A stretch of 47,101 nt of DNA, from the NCBI GenBank assembly GCA_964625015.1, contig CAZUZI010000006.1, positions 1-47,101 of the forward strand, written 5' to 3'. A model generated the notes under the pieces. That model searched no databases. It worked only from the letters and a program-made list of their open reading frames with translations, and was not told the DNA's origin. The position numbers and the translations under genes were made by a program. Shown here piece after piece: positions 33,211 to 41,422 of this stretch. This DNA is from UBA5209 sp964625015 (GTDB taxonomy: Bacteria > Patescibacteriota > Dojkabacteria > SC72). The first letter of the stretch is position 1; each line of letters starts with the position of its first letter.

Positions 33211-33310
33211 NNNNNNNNNNNNNNNNNNNNNNNNNNNNNNNNNNNNNNNNNNNNNNNNNNNNNNNNNNNNNNNNNNNNNNNNNNNNNNNNNNNNNNNNNN
33301 NNNNNNNNNN
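33211..33310. other. Assembly gap (100 N)
   Basis: Exactly 100 N, the usual placeholder for a gap of unknown size. It removes the 3' part of mltG (including its catalytic Glu region) and the 5' end of the LCP gene; further genes could be hidden. Confidence 0.99.
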
Positions 33311-33927
33311 GAGTCCTTTTTACCAACCTTTCTTCCAAAGTTTGTAAGCATTATTCCTAATACATCTTCGTTTGTAGCTGTAACTGCAAATGCATATTTA
33401 TCAGGGAAGATATATCCCTCTAAGTCCGTTGGTTGGTATGTTAATCCGAGTGTACTGATAAAGGAGGGGTCTGTTGTAAGTTTAAGAAATCCTTCTGATG
33501 AGAAATTTGGATTGTTAACTTTCTTAAATTCACTTTCTAATATATTTGCTATCTCATCTTTTCTTAATCCTTCAGGTATTGTTATCCATACTGATTGATC
33601 TTTAGAAGATTGTATTACGGAAGCTAATTCCCTTATATTCAAGTTCATAGGGATATTGTATATACCTGCTTGTATCTTAGGTGTTAATTTGTTTAGTTTC
33701 ATATATATTTCAAAGTATGTTTTCCAATTCTCCTTTAGTACGCCTGCTGTAACTAAATCATTTACTATTGAATCCAGTGTTTCTCCAGAAGATATTTCTA
33801 TTTTTACTTTCCCAGTTTCATCACTATTTGCTTTCTCAATTGTAGATGTATAGTTGAGTTTAAGCAGTACAATGCCGATTATTACTGTTATTAATGCAAG
33901 TAGGAATATCTTAGTTACTGATTTCAT
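33311..33927 (-). CDS. mltG: Endolytic transglycosylase MltG (YceG-like), C-terminus lost in the gap
   Basis: The first 205 residues of an MltG enzyme, which cuts nascent glycan strands. A membrane helix (residues 7-23) is followed by a LysM-like region (KIEISSGETLDSIVNDLVTAGVL), then ITIPEGLRKDEIAN and DLEGYIFPDKYAF, all typical of the family. The catalytic Glu motif should follow within 30-40 residues but lies in the N run. The first 17 bases overlap the ruvX 3' end. Confidence 0.92.
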
Positions 33928-34363
33928 TTTTTTTCTCTTGTGAATTTAAAAACTCTTGTAGGAATACTGTTGCAGCTATTTTATCTATCTTTCCTTTGGA
34001 AGATTTAGAATTCTGTCCTAGGGATAGTAACATATTTTTTGCTTCAATTGTAGAATAGCTTTCATCGTAGATGACTATAGGGAGGTTGGTTAAAGAGAAT
34101 ACTTTTTTCCTGAAAGATTCTATTCTTTCTGATGTCTTTTTATGAGATTTCTCAAATTCTTGGGGCATACCAAGTAGTATTGTTTTTACTCTGTATTCAG
34201 TGGCTATTTCCAAAATTTCTGTTATGACAGTGTCCTCATTTCTTTTTTCTGTAATGTAAAGAACTTCAAGTGGTGAAGCAATTATTCCTTTGGAATCTGA
34301 GATTGCAAGTCCTATTCTTTTTCTACCGTAGTCTATGGCAAGTATGGGGTTTTGTATTTGCAT
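33911..34363 (-). CDS. ruvX: Putative Holliday junction resolvase RuvX (YqgF)
   Basis: A 150-residue RNase H-fold nuclease, normal length. Motifs: AIDYGRKRIGLAISD with Asp11, TILLGMP, and DESYSTIEA followed by KIDKIAATVFLQEFL, which hold the further acidic residues. The family acts in 16S rRNA maturation or junction cleavage. It starts four bases after the alaS stop and overlaps mltG by 17 bases. The alaS-ruvX-mltG order is common in bacteria with small genomes. Confidence 0.94.
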   Translation of the reverse strand: MQIQNPILAIDYGRKRIGLAISDSKGIIASPLEVLYITEKRNEDTVITEILEIATEYRVKTILLGMPQEFEKSHKKTSERIESFRKKVFSLTNLPIVIYDESYSTIEAKNMLLSLGQNSKSSKGKIDKIAATVFLQEFLNSQEKKNEISN

Positions 34364-34367
34364 ATTC

Positions 34368-36116
34368 TTATTCTAATACAGCCTTTATTCTTTTTACACC
34401 AGCTCCAACATTTTCTTGCTTATCTATTCTAAATTTGCCTAAGCTTCTAGTGTTTTGTACATGTGGCCCATTACATATTTCAATTGAAAATGGATCCTCT
34501 TCCTCTCCTATGTAGTATATTTTTACAATATCTCCGTATTTCTCCTCAAATGCAGCAAATGGAACTAAGTTAAGGGCTTCTTCTTTTGGATACTCTTTAA
34601 AGTTAACATCTAGATTCTGTTCTATTGCTCCGTTTACTAAATCCTCAACATCTTTTACTTGTTGTTCTGTTAATTTTGTATCATTTGGGAAATCCAATCT
34701 TAATCTCTCTGGTGTTATATTACTCCCTTTCTGATATATATGGTCTCCGAGAACTCTTCTTAATGCAGCGAGGAGTAGGTGAGTTGCTGTATGATACTTT
34801 ATAGTTTGTTCTGATGTATCTGAGAGTCCCCCTTTGAACATACCTGCTGATGCTGTTCTTGATTTCTCTTGATGTTCCTGTTGTGCAGTAAAGAAGTCAT
34901 CTCTATTTGAGATCTCTTTATTATTTTCTTTAAGTATTTCTTCTGTTACTTCTAGAGGTAATCCGTATGTTTCATAGAGTTGAAATGCTTTCATTCCATC
35001 TACTATTTCATTCTTTAAAAGTGTTCTATCTAACTCCTTTAATCCATTTGTTAATGTTTTATTGAATTTTATTTCTTCTTCCTCAATTACCTGTAAGATA
35101 TACTCTCTATTTTCGGAGAGTTTAGGTAATATCATTGAGAACTGGTCTATACATATAGAGGCTATGTCCTTTGTAAAGATTCCATCTATTTCTAACTTCC
35201 TTCCATGTCTTACTGCTCTTCTTATTAATCTTCTTAAAATATATCCTTGCTTTGTATTTGATGGAACTACACCATCCATTACAATCCATGTAGCTGCCTT
35301 TATATGATCGGCAATTATTCTTTCTGATTTAATATCTGATTTCTTTGATAGTGTGCGTACCTTTTCCAATATCGGATTGTATATATCTATTTCATATATG
35401 GAAGATACGGATTGACACATTGCCGCTAATCTATCTAATCCTCCTCCGAAATCAACATTGTGTCTTCCTAGCGGTTTGTATGTTCCATTCTCTAGTAGAT
35501 ATTCCATGAATACATTATTTCCTATCTCTACCATCTCTCCACTATCTATTTTGTAAAAGATTTCATTGTCAGGTCCACACGGTCCTCCTGATGCTAATCC
35601 CCACCAGTTATCTTCTCTTCCTTTCGGTATTATCCTTTCATTTTTTCCAACTTTTGCATCTATCCCGTGTCTAAAATATATTTCTTTCCATACCTCTATG
35701 GAGGTAGTATCCATTGGAATGTCATTTTCTCCTTCAAAGATAGTTGTATATATTCTATTTATATCCAGTTCAAGTTCTTCAAGGAAGAATTGTACTGTCA
35801 TTTCTATTGCTTCTTTTTTGAAATAGTTATTTAGTGACCAGTTACCTAACATTTCAAATGAACTTACATGAAATGGATCTCCAACTTCATCAATATCACC
35901 AGTCCTTATACATCTCTGTGCATTTACGAGTTTCTCTCCATTTGGGTGCTTCTCTCCTTTAAGGAATGGCACGAGAGGAAACATTCCTGCATTAACAAAG
36001 AGTACAGAGGGATCATCTTCAGGAACGAGTGGGGCACTTGGTATCTCCTGATGTCCATGTCTTTGGAAGAACTTGATATACTTTTCTCTTATTTGCTCAT
36101 ATGTGAGATATTTCAT
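34368..36116 (-). CDS. alaS: Alanyl-tRNA synthetase lacking the C-Ala domain
   Basis: A 582-residue class II synthetase against about 875 in most bacteria. The aminoacylation domain is intact (FVNAGMFPLVPFLKG, RCIRTGDIDEVG, FEMLGNWSLNNYFK, GRHNVDFGGGLDRL) and so is the tRNA-recognition part. The editing domain retains all four zinc ligands: H442 and H446 in YHTATHLLL, and C548 and H552 in CNGPH. The protein ends directly after the editing domain, so the coiled-coil and C-Ala domain are absent. It has its own extended -10 box in the 22 bases after the previous gene and leads alaS-ruvX-mltG. Confidence 0.95.
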   Translation of the reverse strand: MKYLTYEQIREKYIKFFQRHGHQEIPSAPLVPEDDPSVLFVNAGMFPLVPFLKGEKHPNGEKLVNAQRCIRTGDIDEVGDPFHVSSFEMLGNWSLNNYFKKEAIEMTVQFFLEELELDINRIYTTIFEGENDIPMDTTSIEVWKEIYFRHGIDAKVGKNERIIPKGREDNWWGLASGGPCGPDNEIFYKIDSGEMVEIGNNVFMEYLLENGTYKPLGRHNVDFGGGLDRLAAMCQSVSSIYEIDIYNPILEKVRTLSKKSDIKSERIIADHIKAATWIVMDGVVPSNTKQGYILRRLIRRAVRHGRKLEIDGIFTKDIASICIDQFSMILPKLSENREYILQVIEEEEIKFNKTLTNGLKELDRTLLKNEIVDGMKAFQLYETYGLPLEVTEEILKENNKEISNRDDFFTAQQEHQEKSRTASAGMFKGGLSDTSEQTIKYHTATHLLLAALRRVLGDHIYQKGSNITPERLRLDFPNDTKLTEQQVKDVEDLVNGAIEQNLDVNFKEYPKEEALNLVPFAAFEEKYGDIVKIYYIGEEEDPFSIEICNGPHVQNTRSLGKFRIDKQENVGAGVKRIKAVLE

Positions 36117-36123
36117 AGCAGTG

Positions 36124-36132
36124 ATTATACCA
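36124..36132 (-). promoter_or_regulatory. alaS promoter, consensus extended -10, leaderless layout
   Basis: On the minus strand TGgTATAAT is a perfect extended -10 and ends seven bases before the alaS ATG at 36116. No clear -35 box is needed or seen. Confidence 0.65.
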
Positions 36133-36138
36133 GAAATA

Positions 36139-37971
36139 TTACAATATCGGTTCTGGAGGTGAATTGTCTTCCTTTTTAATATCCTCTATCTGATTAAGTA
36201 GTTGAGCGATATCAGCATCTGGTTCTGGTGCTGAGTATGACTGTTCTGTCGGTACTGTTTGCACTGGTGTAGGTTCAACTAACTTTGTTACTGGTTGTGT
36301 AATTTGCACTGTCTCTATGCTGCTTGTTTTAGGTGTGCTTGGTGTCGGTGGTGTTGGGATTTCTTCTTTCTTTTCATCCTTCCAGACTGCAAATATTATT
36401 ATTGGCACAAATATTGCTAGTACAATTAGTCCAATCCCTCCACCTATTATGTATGCGATTCTCTTGTTTATCTGATACCCAAGTATGTTGAAACTATCGT
36501 TGTTTTCTTCATCTCCTTTTATCGTAAATGTCCAATCTTTTGTTGCTTCTTTTCCGTTGCTATCCTTAAATGAGATCTCTACTTTGTGTATACCTGAAGT
36601 GATATCTTCTTCTGGGAGGTATATTACTGTGTATTCAGATTCTGATATTTTATTTATCTTTAACTTCTCTGTAATATCTTTATTATCAAGTTTCATGTTT
36701 ATACTCTCTTGATCGACGGTAGCATCCGATGTTGCAACTAGAGACGCTTTTATTGTTGGTTTACTATTTTTTATCTCATCAGTAGCTGTTGGAGAGAAAT
36801 TCACAATCTGTGGGACATCCAGAGAGACTTTGTCGTCTGGTTCTTTCCCTTCTGTTTGTCCTCTTGATATGACTATCTCTTTAGAAACGTCTACTCCAAT
36901 TGCTTCTGGTTTTTGGTTATCAACTGCTCTTATTATGATTTTGTATGTACCATCTTTATATTCTCTTGTGTCTATACTTTGAGAATATTGGTCGTGTGGT
37001 ATGTTTTTATTTACAGTTATCCAACTGTTCTGGTTTGCGGGATTGGAAGATATGTATACTTCATATCTTACTATTTGATTATCATCTGTCGCATCCCATG
37101 ATACTGCGAACGAGGTCTCATCATCTATTAATACTGATTCTGTAGGTTCAACAATCTTTACCATTGGAATATCATTCTCTTTTGGATTTACATTGATTAT
37201 CCATGATTGAGATGCAAGGTGGGTACTATACCCATCGTGTATAAACATGTTTGCTAGGTAGCTAGCTGCTTCATTTGTTGAGCCTCTGAATTTTACTGTT
37301 AATTTACCATTTCCTCCGTCCTCTATTACTGTAGGTTTTAACCATTCATTGTTTGGTGTAAATGAGAATGAGTAGTTAATTGTATCTTGTTCTAAGTCTT
37401 GTGCAGTAAGTGTGTATTCATATGTATCCCCTGCTTTTATATTTTGCGATGGTTTTGATTCTTTCGGTAGTGATACGAATACTGGCTTAGAGTTATTAGA
37501 TATTGCTCTTACACCATCAACATCATATGCGCTACTAATGATACATTGATATGTTTTTTTATTTATATCTGCCATCACACCTTTTATTTCGTATGCCATT
37601 GCTACTTCTGGTGTGAATGAGAATGATTCTGATATCTGTCTAGGTATCTCCTTATATGTATTTGTAAAAAGTGGATTATTGTTTCCATCTGTTACAGATA
37701 TAGATTGAATTCCTAAGGATGTGGACATTGCATCAATCTGTATCCTGAATGTTTTTCCTACTTCTAGTGAGTATGGATTCACATTTGGAAATGTTATTAC
37801 GCAAGGGTTAAGAGTACTTACTTCAACATCGTCAAATGCATCTTCTCTTATATCAAAACTTTCATTCTGTAGTACTCCTAATACAAAGATTGGTATGGAG
37901 AGTAACAGAAGAAAAGTTAGGAATATGTTTTTTCCTTTCTTACTTATTTTTGGAGCAGTTTTTAGATTCAT
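36139..37971 (-). CDS. Large Ig-like surface protein with N- and C-terminal membrane segments
   Basis: A 610-residue protein. An N-terminal signal or anchor helix (residues 17-34) precedes several beta-sandwich units. The segment KPSQNIKAGDTYEYTLTAQDLEQDTINYSFS is cadherin-like, ENDIPMVKIVEPTESVLIDDETSFAVSWDATDDNQIVRYEVYIS is an Ig/FN3-like unit, and NSKPTIKASLVATSDATVDQESINMKLDNKDIT is a further Ig-like unit. A membrane helix at about 505-530 leads to a Pro/Thr-rich, probably cytoplasmic tail of 75 residues. There is no LPxTG motif. It starts 17 bases after the solute-binding protein gene and probably shares its transcript. Confidence 0.8.
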   Translation of the reverse strand: MNLKTAPKISKKGKNIFLTFLLLLSIPIFVLGVLQNESFDIREDAFDDVEVSTLNPCVITFPNVNPYSLEVGKTFRIQIDAMSTSLGIQSISVTDGNNNPLFTNTYKEIPRQISESFSFTPEVAMAYEIKGVMADINKKTYQCIISSAYDVDGVRAISNNSKPVFVSLPKESKPSQNIKAGDTYEYTLTAQDLEQDTINYSFSFTPNNEWLKPTVIEDGGNGKLTVKFRGSTNEAASYLANMFIHDGYSTHLASQSWIINVNPKENDIPMVKIVEPTESVLIDDETSFAVSWDATDDNQIVRYEVYISSNPANQNSWITVNKNIPHDQYSQSIDTREYKDGTYKIIIRAVDNQKPEAIGVDVSKEIVISRGQTEGKEPDDKVSLDVPQIVNFSPTATDEIKNSKPTIKASLVATSDATVDQESINMKLDNKDITEKLKINKISESEYTVIYLPEEDITSGIHKVEISFKDSNGKEATKDWTFTIKGDEENNDSFNILGYQINKRIAYIIGGGIGLIVLAIFVPIIIFAVWKDEKKEEIPTPPTPSTPKTSSIETVQITQPVTKLVEPTPVQTVPTEQSYSAPEPDADIAQLLNQIEDIKKEDNSPPEPIL

Positions 37972-37988
37972 TATGTATATATTAATGG

Positions 37989-39338
37989 TTAATGATTACT
38001 TACTGCAAGTTGATTGTTTATATCCTTTTCTGTATTACTTAATACATTGTCGGGTTCTTTTCCATTCTCTACAACTTCCGTTATTGCATTACGAAGAAGT
38101 TCTTCAACAAATGTTTGATCACCCATTTGCCATGATTTCATTGTAGGTGCCATTTCTGCTAATGCTTTTGTATATGGATTGGTTGAAAGATTTGAATTAA
38201 GTGATTTAAGTGAGTACGGTTCTCCAAATGCTCTAACCTTTGATGAATTAGAGAAGAGTTCTTGTTGCTGTTCTGCTTCACTTAAATATTTCACAAATTT
38301 CCATGCTTGAGCAGAATATTTTGTTGTAAGACTTACCGTATCTCCCCAATACATTGAGTAGTAAACAGGGTCGTTGTTTGGAAGTTGTGGGAGTGATGCA
38401 AGTCCAAATTCTACCTGTGGTGCTGATTCTAATATGTCAAATGCTCTCCAGCTTGGTCCAAACATCATGGCGAGTTTGCCTTGATAGAAGGTTGTTAAGT
38501 CGTTTGCTAGATATGATGCCCAAAGTGGTGTGTCTCCTTTTGCAAGGTTTGTGTATGTGGAAAGTGCGGATATCGCTCTCTCTGATGTTAAATTAGCTTC
38601 TGTTTTGCTGTCGTTGATTAGATTCGCCCCATTCTGTAGCATCATGAAAGAAAGTATATCTGCTGAATGTGTTATATTTCTTGATGTTCCAATCGCCAAT
38701 CCTGCCTGTGTGATTTTTCCAGAACTATCTCTTTTGGTCATTTTTTGTGCCGCTTCGATAAATGAATCCCAATCTTTTGGTGGTTCACTGTATCCTGCTT
38801 GAGAGAGCAACTGCTTGTTGTATATGATATGTAATCCATCTATCTCCCATGGTATTGCATATATTTTTCCATCTGTTCCTGTAAAATCGTCTACAGCTGT
38901 TTGATAGAAGGTGTCTTTGTAGTCGCTTGATTTCATTACAGAATCAGGTAGCGGTGTTAAGTATTTCTGGAATTTAGGTAACCACGTATTATTTATTCTT
39001 AGAATATCTGGTGCAGGTTCACTAGATCCTGATGATTGCTGTAATCTTGTATATGCTCTGCTTTCGTAATTCTTAAAAGTTTGTTGCGAGTAGAGTATCT
39101 TTACACCAGGATTTTCATCTTCATATCTTGAGATGATTGATTGCATAGCTTCATTTGGTTCCCAGAGACCCCAGTATACAAGCTCGATATTGTCTTCATC
39201 TCCGTTGTTACCGTTGTTGTTATTGCCGTTCTTTTGGCTAAGAACTATTGCGAAGATGACAATTAAAACAATTAGTATTACTACGATAGAGATTAGGAGT
39301 ACTACTAGTTTTTTCTGGTCTTTTTCCATATCGATCAT
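37989..39338 (-). CDS. Family 1 extracellular solute-binding protein, membrane-tethered
   Basis: A 449-residue periplasmic-binding-type protein of the sugar-binding class: IELVYWGLWEPNEAMQSIISRYEDENPGVKI at the N-terminus, DILRINNTWLPKF, AIPWEIDGLHIIYNK and GKLAMMFGPSWRAF. Unlike most members it has no lipobox; a membrane helix (about residues 11-34) and an Asn/Gly-rich linker tether it. No ABC permease or ATPase for import is nearby, so the uptake partner is elsewhere or the protein only binds. ATG at 39329 is an alternative start. It follows the sortase gene by ten bases. Confidence 0.9.
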   Translation of the reverse strand: MIDMEKDQKKLVVLLISIVVILIVLIVIFAIVLSQKNGNNNNGNNGDEDNIELVYWGLWEPNEAMQSIISRYEDENPGVKILYSQQTFKNYESRAYTRLQQSSGSSEPAPDILRINNTWLPKFQKYLTPLPDSVMKSSDYKDTFYQTAVDDFTGTDGKIYAIPWEIDGLHIIYNKQLLSQAGYSEPPKDWDSFIEAAQKMTKRDSSGKITQAGLAIGTSRNITHSADILSFMMLQNGANLINDSKTEANLTSERAISALSTYTNLAKGDTPLWASYLANDLTTFYQGKLAMMFGPSWRAFDILESAPQVEFGLASLPQLPNNDPVYYSMYWGDTVSLTTKYSAQAWKFVKYLSEAEQQQELFSNSSKVRAFGEPYSLKSLNSNLSTNPYTKALAEMAPTMKSWQMGDQTFVEELLRNAITEVVENGKEPDNVLSNTEKDINNQLAVSNH

Positions 39339-39348
39339 TGTACAAAAA

Positions 39349-40140
39349 TTAATATCTTTCCGCTACTACAACTAATCTTTTAGTTCCAACACCAAGTGGC
39401 CAACAGGTCATTAATGTTACTGTTTCTTTGTCACCTTGGCTTTTTAATATTGAGAAATCTTCAGGAGAAACAATTTTTTTATTTCTAACTGTGTATTTAA
39501 TTACTTCTGTTTCCCTTTTTATTACAACACTGTCTCCCACATCTACCTCATTTAATCTCGTGAATATTGTCTCAGGCAAGTTCGTGTGTCTATCAAAGAA
39601 GCTTTGTACTGCACTGTGTCCATATATGAATGAATTCCCACCATCTCCTGGTAATGGAGTGCCTTTAAAGTGTGCTAGTCCATACTTGAGATATTGATCA
39701 TATATTTTTTCATCTGTACTTTCTACATTTGAAGTTATCCTTATCCCCTTTATATCAACAGAATCAATATCTATGTACATATTCTGGGTATAATCTTTGT
39801 TTATCACAATTGGTTTACTTGTTTTTGTAGTAGGATCATATGTAAAGATGCCTTGATATTGTAGGTTTTCTGCACTATTTGAGAGATTTGCAAAGTAGCT
39901 TTTACCTGGGTCGTAGTATGCAAATTCATCTGCAATATACTGTTTGTATGACTGTGGAAATGGGTCTTTCATCAACTGTACTTTTAATTCTTCGAACTTG
40001 CCTTCTATGTATGATTTTGTAAGTGGAAACACTTGGCTTAAAATTATTGTTAAGCCAATTACTCCGAAGAACCAAGAGAGCATTACCTTTGTCTTCTTTA
40101 TTTTCTTCTCTTCTTGTACTGACACTTTTATATCATCCAT
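39349..40140 (-). CDS. Sortase (class D/E-like)
   Basis: A 263-residue membrane-anchored transpeptidase. One membrane helix (residues 22-40), then the sortase beta barrel: catalytic His175 in FIYGHSA, Cys246 in TLMTCWPLG and Arg255 in GTKRLVVVAE. Sortases join proteins with a sorting motif to the wall or to each other. The frame reaches 40158, but the ATG at 40140 is eight bases after an extended -10 and starts with a natural cytoplasmic segment. It leads an operon with the solute-binding protein and the large Ig-like protein. Confidence 0.92.
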   Translation of the reverse strand: MDDIKVSVQEEKKIKKTKVMLSWFFGVIGLTIILSQVFPLTKSYIEGKFEELKVQLMKDPFPQSYKQYIADEFAYYDPGKSYFANLSNSAENLQYQGIFTYDPTTKTSKPIVINKDYTQNMYIDIDSVDIKGIRITSNVESTDEKIYDQYLKYGLAHFKGTPLPGDGGNSFIYGHSAVQSFFDRHTNLPETIFTRLNEVDVGDSVVIKRETEVIKYTVRNKKIVSPEDFSILKSQGDKETVTLMTCWPLGVGTKRLVVVAERY

Positions 40141-40148
40141 ACAAATAT

Positions 40149-40177
40149 ATATTACCAATTAAATATTTTTGTGTCAT
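40149..40177 (-). promoter_or_regulatory. Sortase-operon promoter, leaderless layout
   Basis: On the minus strand ATGACA (one mismatch to TTGACA, 40172-40177), a 17-base spacer and an extended -10 TGgTAATAT, ending eight bases before the ATG at 40140. It lies back to back with the dnaJ promoter. Confidence 0.75.
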
Positions 40178-40180
40178 TTG

Positions 40181-40210
40181 TTGGCACTCTGGATATTTGT
40201 TTGCTAGAAT
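40181..40210 (+). promoter_or_regulatory. dnaJ promoter, leaderless layout
   Basis: TTGGCA (40181-40186), an 18-base spacer and an extended -10 TGcTAGAAT ending at 40210, eight bases before the ATG at 40219. No CIRCE-like repeat is present, so dnaJ is not under the same control as groES. Confidence 0.8.
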
Positions 40211-40218
40211 ATCTATCT

Positions 40219-41301
40219 ATGAGTAAAAGAGACTACTATGAAATTCTAGGAATTTCAAAAGATGCAAAAAAAGAAGAAATAAAGAGGGCGTACCGAAAGC
40301 TTGTAAAGAAGTATCACCCTGATGTTAACAAAGAGAATGATTCTGAAGAGAAGTTTAAAGAGGTTCAGGAGGCATACGAGGTACTTTCTGATGAATCCAA
40401 GAGAAAGGCATATGATCAGTATGGTCACGCCGGAACTGAAGGTTTTAACCCTGGTGGCTTTAATGGGTATTCTCAGTATGGTGGAACCCCATTTGATATG
40501 GGGGATATTTTTAATACCATATTCGGTGGTGATATGGGAGGTTTTGGTTTTGACTTTAATCAGGGTCGTACTGAAAGTAGAAGATTCTCAGGGGAGGATT
40601 TAAGATATCGTATTAAAATGTCTTTTGAAGAGGCAATTAGGGGTGCTGAGTACGAGATAAAGGTGAAGAGGAATGTATCATGTGAACATTGTAATGGCTC
40701 AGGAAGTGAGAGTGGTAAAAGAAAGGCATGTGATGTGTGTGGCGGTAGTGGTAGAGAAAGGAGGGTACAAAACAGTATTCTTGGACAGATTGCTGTTATG
40801 GCAGAGTGTCATAAATGTCATGGTTTAGGAACTATTCCTGAAAGTGTGTGTGCAGTCTGTGGTGGAAGTGGTGTTCAATCTAAGGAAGAGAAGGTGAAGA
40901 TAAAGATACCAAAAGGTGCATATGATGGTATGGTTTTGAGATTCAGAGAGGGTGGAAATATGGGATTAGATGGTTCTGGTGACTTGTATATTGAGATAGA
41001 AGTCGAGCCATCAAGTAGATTTGAGAGAAGAGGAAATGATCTCTACTCTGTTGAAAATATACCTGTATATGTTGCAGTCTTAGGCGGGAATATAGAGGTA
41101 GATACTGTTGATAGTAGTGTTAAGATAAAGATTCCGAAGGGTACTCAATCTGGCACGGTCTTTAGGGTAAAGGGAGAGGGTTCACCTGTACTTGGTAAAA
41201 ATGGGTCGGTTGGTGATCTATACGTAAGGGTTGATGTTGAGATACCAAAAAAGATTAACAGAGAGGAGAAAAAACTTTGGGAACAGCTTTCTTCCGTATA
41301 G
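40219..41301 (+). CDS. dnaJ: Chaperone protein DnaJ (type I Hsp40)
   Basis: A 360-residue co-chaperone of DnaK. J domain at residues 1-70 with HPD at 33-35; Gly/Phe-rich region; four zinc-binding CxxCxGxG repeats from about 155 to 218 (CEHCNGSG, CDVCGGSG, CHKCHGLG, CAVCGGSG); C-terminal substrate-binding barrels. The upstream in-frame ATG at 40171 would add 16 residues; the ATG at 40219 fits both the family start (MSKRDYYEILG) and the promoter spacing. It is far from dnaK here and followed by the nusA promoter. Confidence 0.96.
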   Translation: MSKRDYYEILGISKDAKKEEIKRAYRKLVKKYHPDVNKENDSEEKFKEVQEAYEVLSDESKRKAYDQYGHAGTEGFNPGGFNGYSQYGGTPFDMGDIFNTIFGGDMGGFGFDFNQGRTESRRFSGEDLRYRIKMSFEEAIRGAEYEIKVKRNVSCEHCNGSGSESGKRKACDVCGGSGRERRVQNSILGQIAVMAECHKCHGLGTIPESVCAVCGGSGVQSKEEKVKIKIPKGAYDGMVLRFREGGNMGLDGSGDLYIEIEVEPSSRFERRGNDLYSVENIPVYVAVLGGNIEVDTVDSSVKIKIPKGTQSGTVFRVKGEGSPVLGKNGSVGDLYVRVDVEIPKKINREEKKLWEQLSSV

Positions 41302-41320
41302 TTTGAGAAAGGTATTGAGG

Positions 41321-41349
41321 TTTACATACTAACTTAAATTTGGTATTAT
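41321..41349 (+). promoter_or_regulatory. nusA operon promoter
   Basis: TTTACA (41321-41326), a 17-base spacer and an extended -10 TGgTATTAT (41341-41349). Predicted start near 41356, about seven bases before a terminator-like hairpin and 67 before nusA. Confidence 0.75.
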
Positions 41350-41362
41350 CCAATATATTGAT

Positions 41363-41390
41363 AGTGAGGCTCGTGGTCTCACTTTTTTTT
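41363..41390 (+). terminator. Terminator-like hairpin in the nusA leader
   Basis: AGTGAG (41363-41368) pairs with CTCACT (41378-41383) around a nine-base loop, with eight T (41383-41390). It can end dnaJ transcripts, but it also lies just after the predicted nusA start site, so it could act as an attenuator giving a leader RNA of about 35 bases. Confidence 0.75.
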
Positions 41391-41422
41391 AGTATGTATT
41401 TTAATTATTTCATATTTTTAAT

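Noticed and set aside
36139..37971. Sortase substrate motif in the large Ig-like protein
   Set aside because: No LPxTG-like motif before its C-terminal membrane helix, and the tail after the helix is 75 residues long.
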